Shown: positions 47,561-60,099 of the stretch, piece by piece | How positions within the stretch are numbered: the stretch's first letter is position 1 | How the letters are laid out: each line of letters starts with the position of its first letter | From: Synchiropus splendidus | Taxonomy: Eukaryota > Chordata > Actinopteri > Syngnathiformes > Callionymidae | Length of the DNA: 64,000 bases | Assembly: GCF_027744825.2 (NCBI RefSeq) | Contig: NC_071348.1 | Location: forward strand, 607,563-671,562 | Direction of reading: 5' to 3' | Position numbers and translations under genes: made by a program | The notes under the pieces: generated by a model | Told to the model about the DNA's origin: nothing | The model's database searches: none | Seen by the model: only the letters and a program-made list of their open reading frames with translations

Positions 47561-48279
47561 TTAATATTATCACTCGTACCAGAAGTGATTGTGAGGTGAT
47601 TTGAGTCACCACATATGAGGAGTCTTCTTGATAATAATAGTGTCATCTTCACACTTTTAACTCCATTTGAGACTCAAATTCTGATATGTCCATCCAGTTA
47701 ATGTTCTACGGAGCGAGTCCCACGTGTCGCTTTTTGTTGTGGTGACGATGAGTGTGTGCATTAAGGGTGAATCGGACTTAAAGATGGCTGCTCCAGCCAT
47801 TCATCCCCATGATTTAACGGGAGATTCTGGCTTCACTAAGGACTGCAGTGGAGTTTAACGTTGGAGATACTGACAGTGTTGTGTAAACCCATCTGCAGTT
47901 CAACAGTTTCAGTTGAACAGGAGTTTCCCTTCATCTTTATGATGTCATCATCATCCAGGCACATGGCTAATGTGAGAAAAACTCCAGTTCAAACGGCGTC
48001 CTGGCCGTCTTTCGACACCCTTCATCATCGCTCGGAGCCAGTGGAAGAGCTAATCCTTCATTTTCCACTTGGATTTGAGCCTGAGTGTCCAAATCTCACG
48101 GGACTCCCTTTCACCTTGGTGATTCCCTCATCACCCCCCTTTGCCATCCACCAGTCAGGGACTAATATTTGGTCGCCACCCAGGAGAGTATAGCTATTTT
48201 TAGAGCACTGTCTTATTTAACACGTCGTTACGCCTCCGTTTTTCTTTTTATCCGACGTCGGTGGGCGCAGGCTCGCGGG

Positions 48280-48710
48280 CGCCCAAGGCCAGAATCCCCC
48301 TTCACTCCCAATGCTTTCATTGGCAGTTGATTTATTGAAATGCGTGCTTTATTCTCAGGTGGGCTCCCACAGGGACTCAGACTGCTGTCAAACAGCACCA
48401 GAGGCATTTTCCAAAGTGCCCCTGCTTCTGAGCCCCCCCCCACTCGCACCAGCCGCTGCTCCCACCAAATGTCAACATTTGTTCTTAATAAAAGGAGTTA
48501 TTGTTTCGGTGTTTTAGAGGAAATTTTAGAGCCACCACTTGCCTTTGAAGTCATGAAAAGAAAGTGCCACCCCACCTCTGCGTTTGATGGAGAGCGACTG
48601 CAGGTGAAAATGGGAGCGAGGCGTCCGCCATACATGACAAGCCTCACGCTGCGAAGCCTGTTATGAGCAGCGCTTGTGAATTTATGCCACAATTAGTCAC
48701 ATCTCCTCAG
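48280..48710. promoter_or_regulatory. candidate conserved non-coding element
   Basis: Contains ACCAAATGTCAACATTTGTT (near-palindromic E-box region), TCTTAATAAAAGGAG and CCACAATTAGTCAC. Confidence 0.35.
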
Positions 48711-49796
48711 ATTCGTCTGCGGGCCAGAGGGAGCCAGTCCAGATATCTGGATACTGCAGGATCTCAACCTGCGACGTGAAGCCCTGACGTGAACGCTCCG
48801 TCGAACTGCTTCTTTATTCCATATCAAACAGAGTCGTAATCCTGCCCTCGTACAGCTGCGCGGTGAGGCTGCCTTCATCCATGCTCACACCTGGTTGTCA
48901 TTGAGCGCTGGATTGATGCTATCGAAGGACTCGCCGGCTTCACTCCATTGTGGCCCGGAGAGTAAGTGGACTCATTTCCCTTATCAGCGATCAAATAAGC
49001 AGCTCATATATGCAGATAATTTATGAGCTCTTTGTATCGCTTATCCTGCCATCAACCTGCTTCTCCTCCAAAATGCCTCAGACATGAATCACTGCTGCAC
49101 ACCTGGGCGCCACCTCCACAAGTTATTGCAGCGCTCTGAAGCCGCGGCGTGTTATTGACAGTCACACGTTCTGCTCCAACAGGAGCCTGCTGATGTCTGA
49201 GATCAACTCTGGAGGTCAAAGGGTGTTGAGAGTTGCTCTCTGTCATTTTGCATGATGAAGTGACAGGCGTCTGCATCGGTTCATAGTTCGCCCATTGATT
49301 AAGAAATCTGTCTATTTTGATTCTCAGGCTTCCTCTGGTGTTTTCTTTGCACTGCGGTGACCCCTGTGTTCCGAGCATCTTTTCCCTGCACAGAGCAGCT
49401 CCTCTGACCTCCAGTTTCTCATTGTTGGAGTTTGTATCTCATTTGTGTGCTCCAAGGGATTCAGCGTACTTGTGTCCACAGCAGGAAACAGCCAAGTGTT
49501 TCTGTGGTCAGCAAAGGCTTTATCTGAAGTGCACCGAGAAGACCTGTAGAACTGGGGTGATTTTGTGAAGGAAGAGATTGGGTTCATTCAAAAGGTCTCT
49601 TGTGTGACGAGTTGATGCTAAAGATAGCATCTCATTTCCTGCTGTGGGTTTACTCTTTTCTTCTTTTGACGGTGACTGAAAGTGCCCCTGACTGGACTTT
49701 GAGGACAAGATCTGACAGTACCGGTGGTATCTTCCAGTGAAATGGTCCTCAGCTCAGTCCGCCTGAGGATGTTTGGGTGAGAGACACGCGGAGACG

Positions 49797-49985
49797 GGTG
49801 GAGACAACACTAGTGAGGACAGATGGTTTGGACACGTGCAGAGGAGAGTGTTGGACAGAGAAGGTTGGAGATGGATAAGAGGAGGGCAGTTCCTGATGGA
49901 AGTGTGCATGAAGTGAGGTGATGGTGGAGGCCTTGGTGTGGCAGCCTCTGAGGGGAAGTGCTGAAACAACATGCTGACAGAAGAG
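49797..49985 (+). mobile_element. decayed LINE 3' end
   Basis: The frame from 49815 reads EDRWFGHVQRRVLDREGWRW, matching the WFGHVQRR segment near the C-terminus of the teleost LINE polymerase. The following GTGGCAGCCTCTGAGGGGAA at 49939-49958 parallels the usual end of that element (GTGGCGACCCCTGAAGGGA type). This is the 3' terminal part of a truncated copy. Confidence 0.75.
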
Positions 49986-50239
49986 TGAAACCTTCCTTCA
50001 GCCACGTGACCTTCAGGCAGGCAGGCAGGCTCTCTGGCTGCAGCGTCCAGTGAGCATGGCACGGCAGTCATGTTCCCTGTGAGAGGCGAGCAGATTGGCG
50101 GTGCAGTTGGCCACATGTGTGTTTAATAACTCTCATCAAAGCGGACAGGAGCCCCTAAAATCCCACTCTGAGGTCCTGTCCTCTCGTAAAGGTGTCCAGT
50201 GAAATGTCCACGGCTCGCGCTGATCAAGGCTGACGCGAG

Positions 50240-50450
50240 CGCGGAGAGCGTGAGTCAGTCCGACTGGCGTGTGCGCTGGACGGAGCCATTAGCAGGCCGG
50301 ACATCCACCGCTAATTGACAGTTATGTTTAATGCCTGTGGTGTGTAAACACTTCAGAGGAGTGAACTGCACCTCGCCGCTGTAAATCAGGAAATAAAGTG
50401 ACATGATTGGAAAGAACTCCAATAAAGTGCACTGCAAGAGTCGATGTGGA
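50240..50450. promoter_or_regulatory. candidate conserved non-coding element
   Basis: ACCGCTAATTGACAGTTATG, GGTGTGTAAACACTTC and ATCAGGAAATAAAGTGAC. Confidence 0.3.
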
Positions 50451-52500
50451 ACTAATAGGGGAATTTATGAAAGTGTTGCCAGAGAGTGTGGGTCAGCGAG
50501 AGTCAGTCTAAAAGTCTTTAGCGGCCGTGTTTAGCGTGTGTTTATCTCCAGCCATTAGCCATGTATTTTAAGAGTCATTCAAGAATCCAAGTCATTGAAA
50601 TAACAGCAACCATTTGCCATTTTGTATTTTATGGTCAGACCTGGGTCGCGCGACAGAGACAGGAATGCTTGCCCAGAGGAGGTGTTTGGAGAGGGTGGTT
50701 TGGTTCATCCACTGATTTTTGCTCCCTCATTGAGCAGGCTTATAGCTAGGATGTTGAAACAGGATGTCCAAAGCCCCGCCCCCAGCACATAACCCCGCCT
50801 CTAGCCCATTCACCCCCCTGCACACCATGTGGAGGAACTGCCCCACAGCTCGCTGCACGGCGCTGGGGAGGAGCGGGGGGAGGAGCTTCGTGCCAAAAGA
50901 AACGTGTGTCACCGTTAGACATCCTATCAATAGCGCGCTTCTGTGCCACAAGTATGGCGAGTCGCGAGATGTGGATAACCGCGAGCTGCAGCTGCGAAAG
51001 GAGCAGAATAGGTGAATTTCGGAAAATGTGCCACAACTAGAAACACGATTTTCATGGAAACCAGTGTGATGACACTACAAGTTATACGGGCACTAATAGC
51101 GGCACATTTAGGGCGTTTCTTTTCATGTTTTGCAGTTCAGGCACTCACCTAGCTAAAAGCCTATCAGTGAGAACTTTATGTGGCTATGAGACTTTAGCAT
51201 CAGCAACTAGCTTGGTGGCCTGATTCAGTGGTTGAACATTCATAGCTCACTCGCAGTGTTCTTCGTGGTCTGTGACGCACAAAGTGTCCGTTTTTAAGAC
51301 CAACAGGAAGAGAAGAGACAGACGGGAAACATGTTTTCCTGGTGCTGTCAAACGTCAGCGCATCCTCCCCCGCTAGGTGCTCCTTGAGCCGGCTCAGGTT
51401 GTTAAATAGTTTCTGTCAGACTAATTAATTGGGGCTTTTCTCAGCCTGAACGTATCAGTGTCATGACATTTCACTTAAGACTAGAGCTTTCAGAGCCGAG
51501 CCGCTCTCGTCTGTGTCGGAGGGGCGGAGAGCACATCACACCACATTACATGGAAACGTCCTGCAGAAGAAAAAGATCGCGGTCGAATGGAAATAAAGCA
51601 GAGCGCGCGCCTCAAGGCACCGTCTGAGGCGGCGAATATTAGCTGTCAAAATACTCATTTGGAAAACATTCTTGAACGTCTTGTATCACTTCAAATGACT
51701 TCAACGTGCAAACGTCAGGGAGAGCAGAAGAAATGGTTTGGATCAGTCGGGAAAGCTTTTCAACAACAAAGAGCATAAGCAAAGTGGAATCTCTGATGTT
51801 TGATGTTGATGCAAACATTAGCACAGCAGCTGAATCTGTGGTCTGATGTTTGGGAGAATAAAAGCTCCTGCACTGGAAAGAGAACATATAACCTGCTTCT
51901 GTCTGGACTACTGCCTCCAGTCCAGCAGACACTCCACCTCCCAAACTTCAGGCCTCAAAAAGCAATCTGGAATCGTGATTTTTTTTCATTTTTAATGATA
52001 AAATGGACAAGGAAGCCCCTCTGAAATTTGTGAAAAATGCTAAACATAAAGCAACACAATGTTGTTTTGTAACGGTGGCTGTGATCAATCCCTGTGGTTT
52101 CCCAAACTGGAGGAGGAAGTCAATGTTGACGTGGGACTGATCATGAAGAGTTGCCAGACGTATCAGTAGACTAATGTGGATTTGAATGTGTACCTACCAA
52201 GAAAGATTTCCATTGGGATTGGTGTTGCATGACAATTTGCCGTCTGCTTCTTTCTTCATTTCTCCACCTGAACCGACCTCCATCCTCTGTTGCTCCTCCA
52301 TGTTGCCTCCTCCTCTCCATACGAGTGGCAGATATCCTACTGCCAGTCCTCCAAAGTGGAGGCCTGATTGAAGTGTTTTTCATTTGGTTTTCGTGTTTCC
52401 TGCGTATGAAACAAACTTTTATGACGTGGTTTGTGCTCCAGTGTGAACTGCAGTATGTTCTTAATGAAGCCCCCCTCCACCCCTCACTGCACCGGCGAGT
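50450..52500. other. intergenic stretch without recognised gene
   Basis: Contains two GC-box-like CCCCGCC motifs near 50777-50800 without a following exon. Otherwise nothing specific. Confidence 0.55.
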
Positions 52501-52504
52501 GTGT

Positions 52505-52539
52505 CTCCCTCCCTCCCTCCCTCCCTCCCTTCCTTCCCT
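52505..52539. repeat. (CCCT)n microsatellite
   Basis: Tandem CCCT units turning into TTCC at the right end. Confidence 0.9.
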
Positions 52540-52851
52540 GGCTCCCGGAGAGCTCCGACTGTACTCCTCCTCTGCTCTAAATAGGGTTATTCCCCAGGAG
52601 GCAGGGAGGGAGAAGGAGATGGCTGCACTTTGAGCCAAACACACTCCTCTCTGAGGCGCCCTCTCTCGCTCTCTGAGGACAATCCTCTTTGGACTCCCAA
52701 CCCGCCCAGGAATATTAGTCTTATTGCATTTAATCACTCAATACTCACACCCAAAAGATTTCAATTCATTAAAGGCACTCAGATATTCAGGCCAGCTGCC
52801 TCCTGGAGACTGGCTGAAGACAAGGTGGAGACAGACGGGCTGTGTGCGTGT

Positions 52852-52919
52852 CTCCCTCGCTCTCGCTCTCGCTCTCCCTCTCCCTCTCTCTCTCTGTCTG
52901 TCTGTGTGTGTGTGTGTGC
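52852..52919. repeat. compound (TCGC)/(CT)n/(GT)n microsatellite
   Basis: CTCGCT units, then CCCTCT, CT and TGTC units, then GT units. Confidence 0.9.
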
Positions 52920-53051
52920 TCTCCTTTTCTGTGGACACAGGGCAACCCAATCCTCAGCAATGTTCGGCTGTGCTCAGCACAATTCAGCAACACATCACAC
53001 TACACAGGGTAGCGCTGCTTATTCTGGAGGATCGTGTATTGTGCACATGCG

Positions 53052-53052
53052 C

Positions 53053-53083
<31 letters not shown>

Positions 53084-53089
53084 ACACTC
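53052..53089. repeat. (CA)n microsatellite
   Basis: CA run with a single AA interruption. Confidence 0.95.
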
Positions 53090-53654
53090 AGCTCTGTCAA
53101 GGCTTTTAACTGTTGATCCCTGCACATGCGAGTGAAGCGGCTTACACCTTTCTATAGCGGAGAATCGGAGGTGCATCCTAATGCAATTACACTGAGGAAT
53201 AAAATGTGCTGCAGCAGAGAGGCGGAGGTGATGTTGGAACACCTGCGCGGCGCAAACGGCCCGAATCGACTCACGGGTGAAGAGAATAGAGTCCAGATGA
53301 GTTGAATTAGAGGCTTGCACGAAGACAGAGGAGGCACTCAGAGGATTCTGGGCCCAGCTGGCAATATAAAGTGGTGAATGGAGGACACTAATGTTACAGC
53401 CAACAGTGCAAATTCATTCATACCTAACTGAACGGAGTCAGAATTTGGATAACAGGAGCTGCAGGATAAAGAAGTGCTCCCCTTCTCAAGATACTGCGGG
53501 AATGTAATTGCACAAAAATATAATCTTGTAAAAACACTGTAAAATGCCAACATAAATGTCACATTAATAACTGTTATTTTTTACTTGATCACTTGTCTTT
53601 TTGACCTACGTATTGCTTGTGTTACACGTCTGTGTGAGCAGATGAGTGAAGCAG

Positions 53655-53870
53655 TCTCCTCACCTCCAGTGTGTGTGGGGACCAAGTCTTGACAGGCCAC
53701 CATCTAGTAAAGACATTTGGCTTTGTGAGGACATTTTGGCATCAGGAAAAGCAGTTCATTATAACTGGGTTTCAGTTTGGCTCATTGTGTCAATGGATGT
53801 CAGTGAGGGTCCTCACAAAGATAGGAAGACAAACGTGTGCGTGTGTGTGTGTGTGTGCATGAAGTGACTC
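53655..53870 (+). repeat. interspersed repeat with GT microsatellite tail
   Basis: GGGACCAAGTCTTGACAGGC, TTTGTGAGGACATTTTGG and GTCCTCACAAAGATAGGAAG ahead of a (GT)n run are characteristic of a common teleost microsatellite-associated repeat. Confidence 0.6.
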
Positions 53871-55657
53871 CAGCGAGCAGATGGCGGCAGAGTGGCCCTG
53901 GAATCAATATTTAAGTGGAAAACATACCAACAATGCATCTGCATGTGTTTGCTGTACCCCTGTGATAAAATATTGACTCTCCGGTTTTTGCCAGAATTAT
54001 GGGCCGTGGTCAACCCCGGGATTTGCAGCTTACCGGGTCTCGCGCTGCTTTGTGGGGAAGTGTTGATGACGGCTACACATTTGTGTCAAATGTGGATGTA
54101 GACAGGCTGTGCGGATGTTTGTCATGAAATACTGCCACCAACAGCAGATGTCAGAATGTGTCGCTGGCAGTTGTTGTTACTTCTGTTTGAGTGAGCGAAA
54201 TGTGAAAAGAGGGGCAGAGGGAGAGGGAGAGTCCACTCGGATTCTGAGCACGTTTACTGCCAATGCTGCACTCAGAGCTGTTTGTGTTTGCTGGACTAAG
54301 CACTCACTGTATGATTCACTACATTTCCTTTCACTCTGCTGTTACAGCCGTTTGCTTATTTGATCTCTTCTGCTGGAACAGAACCAGAGCTCAGTGCCAG
54401 GGAAGAGACGATTGAAACTTTGTTCGTGAGGTCGCGTCCAGACATTTAGCAGCGAGGGAAGGAGGACCAGAGCTTGAGGAAGTCTACAGTCCTGACTCCA
54501 CCACCAGATCTGAGGCCTGGTCCAGATGAAAACACACCGCTTTCCCACCACAAAAAATGTGGGTCGCACCAAACCAATGAGCAACTCATTGAACAACAAA
54601 CAAATCAACAAAGACATTGGGAATCATGTGTGGTACTCAGATGAGACAGAGAGGTGGCGCTATGACTTCAAGAAGTTGCGGTTCAGTCATACACAGGCGA
54701 AGCCAAAGTGTTCAAACCCGTCCACTCCTCGACCGACTTCCCAAAAGCAACAGTTTCCGACAGACCCCAAGATCAGCGCCTTCCCTCCCCTCCGGCATTT
54801 TGTCATGAAGCTTGGATGGTGAATATGAATGTGAGACTCTTTGTCGATGTAGCTCTCTTTCCCCCATCAGTAGGGGTTAACTGGTTTAAAGTGACGTCAG
54901 TCTCACTTTTGACCCTCTCAGGTGTGCATCATCGCTGACCCGGGCTCTCTGCTTGACCTGGACTGTGACCCCTCGCCACTCATATACGTCTCCATTCATC
55001 ACCAGGGAACCAAGTCTCCTCTGGTTTCATCTCGTGTGATAACCACATCTCGGTGATTCCACTGAGAACACATTTTGCTGTTGACATTATCTGCCCTGGA
55101 ATCTGATCTCGCGTCTCTCCTGAACTTTTTCCTGAAGAGTGAAATCAAACCATCCGTATTGCGGGTCAACAATACAGTTTGTGAATGAGCAGCACAGCTG
55201 ACAGGGCAGCTATGACATATTGTGGATTTCACACTGCACACAGATTGAGTTCTCCGTCTCATGAGAAAGTATGCGGTCAGGAGTTTAGCTGGCCAAGGTT
55301 CTGACTTATGGGAGTCAATGCACCGCTTCAGAGAGTTCACTCGCGCTCCCTTCCTTATTCTGAACTCAGATTTATATTTTATATTTTTTATACGTCTGCA
55401 GTTTTCCATTGAAACGACAAGGCTTTGTCACTGGGGGCCTCTTCTGGCCCACAGTTTGACTGTAAATACAAACAATGTCATTTGAAAATGCCCACTGTTA
55501 GTAGATAGGTCCCATAATGTACTACAACAGCCGAAGCTCTGCAGAGAGAGGCTTGAATCAACCTGTTCTCTTTCTGTATTTGACCCCTGGATCGACACCT
55601 CCACCGCCGCCGAAGCTTCTGTCCAAAGGCGCCCCCAGAGTGGATGGTGTGTGGGAA

Positions 55658-55737
55658 GTAGGAATGCTTGGATCGATCGCTCGCCGGCCGATCATGATCG
55701 GAGGATTTCAGCCTGATCGGTGAAGGCCCATCACTAC
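55658..55737. mobile_element. short palindromic GATCGATC repeat, possible MITE
   Basis: An 80-bp segment starting GTAGGAATGC and ending GCCCATCACTAC, whose reverse complement starts GTAGTGATGGGC. Inside lie GATCGATCGCTCGCC and CCGATCATGATCGG. A related fragment, GATCGGTATCGGTGATGGGC, occurs at about 56411-56430. Confidence 0.4.
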
Positions 55738-56639
55738 ATTGCAGAACAACTGATCACGTGTGACAGCCGGTGCTCTGATGAAGCTCCGCTGGCGGTGATG
55801 CGTCCGCTCCTCTCTCCTGGCTGCTCACTCTGCAGCAGCACGTCTGCTGTGGAGCTTCTTTCAATCTGTCATGTAAAGTTTGCATCCTGCAGCACATGCA
55901 CGGGACAATGCTGCGCAGGGGAGTGCGTCAAAATTAAATTTGCCATTTAAAGCGCCAGCACTTGATGGAGCACGGAGAGTTTTAGGAGCTTGGCATTCCA
56001 TGAAATGATCATTATCGTTTCCTGGATGAGCAGCCTCTCTCAGGTGTCCTTTACGCCGAGACAGAAACCACCGAGTCCGTCGCCAGTCAGGTCCAGCGTT
56101 TGTCAGAATCTGAAACGCTTGAAAGCGTTTGGAGTGGAAACTTTGTCTCGCAGTCCCGCTACAAGCAGCCAGTATGTAAATCTTTCACAGAGATAGTAAA
56201 GTCCCAAGAGATTCAAAGTGCGACGTCTCACGTCCCATGAAATGTTTTTCAGTTGCTCCTTTTGACAGAATCGTTGCTGCATGCTGCAAGGTTTTCTATT
56301 TTTTGCCTGCTTGGAGAGGTATAGAAAAACGTGTCTGAATGAAAATGATTTAAAGTCATGTACACAGAAGGTCTGGTCGTTTTGATGACAAATCCATTGT
56401 CAATCCAAGTGATCGGTATCGGTGATGGGCAGCAGAACTCCTGATGGAAGCTTCCCCACTGGGAAGTGTCTGAGTCCCATCAGCTTCTTTTTGTGTTCAG
56501 CCCAACAAGCTAGCTGCTAACAAAGAGAGAGCGCTCGGCCCTGCGAGGAGACAACGCTTGAACGTTAATGCGATCTGAGCCTGGGTCCCCGAAGACGCCC
56601 TGGCCCCCCACTGGATGGTCCGGGGCGACTGGGCGTGGC

Positions 56640-56890
56640 TTACAAGATCTGATTAGGTGTGAATTAAAACTTCATTAAGCGTCAGTGCCGATTAACGGAT
56701 CGCTGGAAGGATTCCTTTGTTTCGGCGCTCCATGCAACATTGTGTGGTCGCTTTGATAATGTTTGCGTGTATGTATAATTGATATTCCTGTATGTCTTCA
56801 GAGCTCAGCTTTGATCGTCAAACCTCCCGGTCGTCTTCGTCAGCTTGAATATTCATGGCACGCTCACTTGAATTAGGTGACGGAGGGTCC
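56640..56890. promoter_or_regulatory. strong candidate conserved non-coding element
   Basis: GTGTGAATTAAAACTTCATT, GCCGATTAACGGATCGC, GTATAATTGATATTCC and TTGAATATTCATGG in single-copy DNA. Confidence 0.4.
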
Positions 56891-58019
56891 ACGTCGAAAG
56901 CAAAACCACCCTTGATTCTGTTGGCGCTGGGTGAAACACCGGAAGTTTTCAGTCAAATAACACGCCTCTTTGATGGAGAAATTAGCTTGCACTTTTGGGG
57001 GGAATGCAGCCATTTTGAAACGCACGAGTCTGCTTTTTGCTGTGCCAACTGCTGGTTAGCAATTTCCACAATGACTTGCTGTTGACATTTTGTGTGTTTT
57101 TTGGGACGAAAATGTTTTTCTGTGACACTCAAGATTGTGAAACACTATTCATATTCATTTTTGGCGTATTTATGGGTAATACTTGGTATTTGGGGCATGT
57201 TTAGAGTGAACTTTATTGGGGAAAAATATAGTTTGCATTAACAAGACCTGAATCAATACTTTATAAGGATCAATTACTAGCTAATATGCTGTGAACACAC
57301 ATTTGATTAGGTAGTTTATTTAAGGAAGCTAATGTTCCCAGACCATTTTCTTATAATCTTGGGTCGGTTGTCCTTCGACGTCCATTGTGTTGATCTTCTT
57401 TTGTGTGTCTCTTGTGTGGAAAGCACCACGTCACTGCCACGCATGTTAGTTATGATGCCCCTGCAGACAGTGCTGTGATGGTCACTGTCGTGCCTGAAGT
57501 CTGTCGTCAGCTGGTTTGTCACAGAACGGTCTTTGATCCCAATCCTTGATGTAGTGTCATTTCCAAGGTGTGGGAGTGCATCCGTCCTTGCTTAACTTCT
57601 GCATGTTTGCAGATCACCACTTCTTTTGGCAAATAGCAAAGCTGCTGCATCTGTCTGGAAGGAGTATTGACTGTTTGTCCTGCTCCACTTATCTAACATC
57701 TCGCTGATCTTTGATGTGAAACATGAGACACGCAGGAACCGGTTTCCTCCAGAGCGTCATGTCAACGCCTCTGACGCTCAGATCAAAACTAAATTTAGCT
57801 CACAGCGGCTTCTTCTCTTGCGCCTCTCAATGGGCTTCCTCTTGATCCAGCCTCTCAACACCTGCGAGCCTCCACCCACTGCAAACACGCTCATCGCTGG
57901 CGATGTCATGTGTCACTCAAGACTTTGATATTTCTCTTAAAATAGATGTGGTTGCCAACAGGCTGTGGAAATCCTGCACGTCAGGTTTGGAAGACACACA
58001 AGGCTTTCAAACGTGAGTG

Positions 58020-58600
58020 GGTGTAGCGGGGTGGTAGATCAAACCCGGGTTCGGGATTCCACCTTCTGCACTTGGAGAAAGCGGACCAACTGCTGATCCT
58101 CCACCAGCAGCATGATGACTGGGGTTTCTTGGGTCTGTGGTTTGCACAGCCAAAATTGAGACTGGATCGAGAACCCACTTGACAATGTGGTGGATGTGCT
58201 GCAGAAGACCAGGAGACTGAAGTTAGTGTCCCATCACATGGACATTGTCAAGCTGAGGACGGTTCCCTCAACATGACCAGCAGACGTTCTGCCTCTGTAG
58301 TAGTGTGGTGAGGGAGGCGCACCAGGGACACAGCGGAGAGCATCCTGACCAACCTCCCACAGCATCTCAATGATGAACAGTGACTCGCCCCCTCTGGATC
58401 AGGGCGCTACACTTCTGACTTTCCTTGACAGGACAAACTCAACATCTCTGAGAGCATGAAGCTTGTGTCGTCTCTAAATCCAAACTTTTGTTGTCATGTC
58501 TTGCATCCAACATCTGGCCCGTGGCCCATTTCAGCATCCATGTGGCCCACAACCGTTGTCATTAAATAGATCACTGGTGGCTCACTGAGCTCACAGAGAC
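58020..58600 (+). repeat. probable repeat-derived segment, unassigned
   Basis: GCGGAGAGCATCCTGACCAA (about 58333) resembles the ESILT region of L2-type polymerases. CTGGCCCGTGGCCCATTTCA (58515) resembles hAT-type repeat DNA. Both are short and diverged, and no continuous frame is present. Confidence 0.3.
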
Positions 58601-59037
58601 CAAGGCTGTGTCCCATCTCTCACCCTCACACTGGGCTCTGTGCCTCACGTGTCAGTGTGGCGAGCCAAGTGCTCCACCGTGTCCCACAACATGGACAATA
58701 CAACATGGATGTTCAACAGTAGGTTTGGATTTCTTCTGAACAAACAACAGAGGGCTAGCATCCAGGCTAACGTTAGCATCCTCACACCTCTGACACATCT
58801 ATCACCACAACATAGGCTCCGCCCATTTCTTCTCCATCAGTTCACCAAACCAAGTGAGGTGATCAGCGCCGGGACGTCAATCACCGGAGGGCACTTCATC
58901 GTGGAGGGCACTCAGAACCAAGTGCTAGTGTTACGTGCTCGTGTGAGGGGGAGGAATGGGACACAGCCCAACTCTCTCCTACAGCGAGCATTAGTCACAG
59001 CCCTCACAAACCCCCCCTTTTTTACCCACCCCTAGTT

Positions 59038-59510
59038 ATGACCATGGTTATTATAGTTCACAAAAACCAATGGAAAAAAACAAAAACTACAATTGTAAAT
59101 CATTTTCTTTAAGTGGAATAAAAATAAAAATTGACGTTTTTCATGAAACTAACAGCATTGTTTGTTTACAAATCAAAAAATATATATATAGTGAAATTGT
59201 TCTTCGTTTTTGTCTTTATTATTTCATAAAGAGGCATTTTGAGATGAATCTGTTTATTTTTTATTTTTGGCATGTCAAGTCTGTGACGTCAACGGACGAC
59301 GCTACTATTTTCCTATTTCAATTTCAATACCTTGTATTGAAGGCAAAAAAAAAAAAAGACACTAAAACCGATAAAAAATAAACTGAAACTAACTAAAACT
59401 AGCCAACCCAAAATAAAAAAAACTAATGACAACTAACTGTATTTGAAAGACAAAAATCCCAAAGTAAATAGGAACAAAAACTAACTGAGATCGACTTGAA
59501 GTGACCAAAA
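59038..59510. repeat. AACTAAAAC-type low-complexity interspersed repeat
   Basis: Begins ACCATGGTTATTATAGTTCA and continues with repeated AAACTAACTAAAACTA-like blocks (59360-59480). This resembles a frequent teleost repeat built on TATAGTTAACAAAAACTAA. A clear terminal partner was not found. Confidence 0.5.
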
Positions 59511-59689
59511 TAAACACAAATCAGAGACAAGCCAGAGATGTCCGTCTCCTTTCACTTAGCTTTGGCGACGTGCAGCTAGCCCTGCGTCTCCCCAAATATT
59601 TTCTTCTTGCCACCAGCCGCCTCTGCTTTGCATGTCGGACCCAGACTGATCAACATCCAAAACGCAGATAAAAGAGCACTAACAGACAA

Positions 59690-60090
59690 AAAAGGTGTTT
59701 CTTGTTCACCTCTCTGCCGACCGCCTCGGGCTTTTTCAATTAATGAAAGGTTTGAGCAAGTGCGCGCTGCATAAGTTCACACGCGCAGCAACACATCAAA
59801 ACCCGCGCTCAGGGCTTCTGCTCAATGACAGATAGGTTACAGCCCAGTAAAAATTAATGATGAAGACAAATTGGAGCAGCACCTGGTCGGTGATTTATCA
59901 AAGCCCCGCAGCTGAGACGGAGCTTTTGCCTGCGAGGGGATTTCACTGAGAAGCACTTTAGAACGGGGGAGAGGAGAGAAACAGAAACTGAAAATGTTTA
60001 TTGATCCATTTAAGCTGCGCTGCCCATTGTGTGAAGAGTTTGTCCTGACTAAATGGAATGTTATAATCCAGAGTGACAGTTTGCCTGAAA
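59690..60090. promoter_or_regulatory. candidate conserved non-coding element
   Basis: TTTTTCAATTAATGAAAGG, AGTAAAAATTAATGATGAAG and GTGATTTATCAAAGCC, then a block ending near 60090 (TTGATCCATTTAAGC). Confidence 0.35.
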
Positions 60091-60099
60091 TCTCACCGA

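Noticed and set aside
52171..52737. 188-codon - strand frame
   Set aside because: Runs through the CCCT microsatellite and low-complexity purine-rich DNA, with Arg/Gly/Glu repeats only.
55626..55645. CTCF-like motif at GGCGCCCCCAGAG
   Set aside because: On the - strand the core reads CTCTGGGGGCGCC, lacking the expected CA before the G run.
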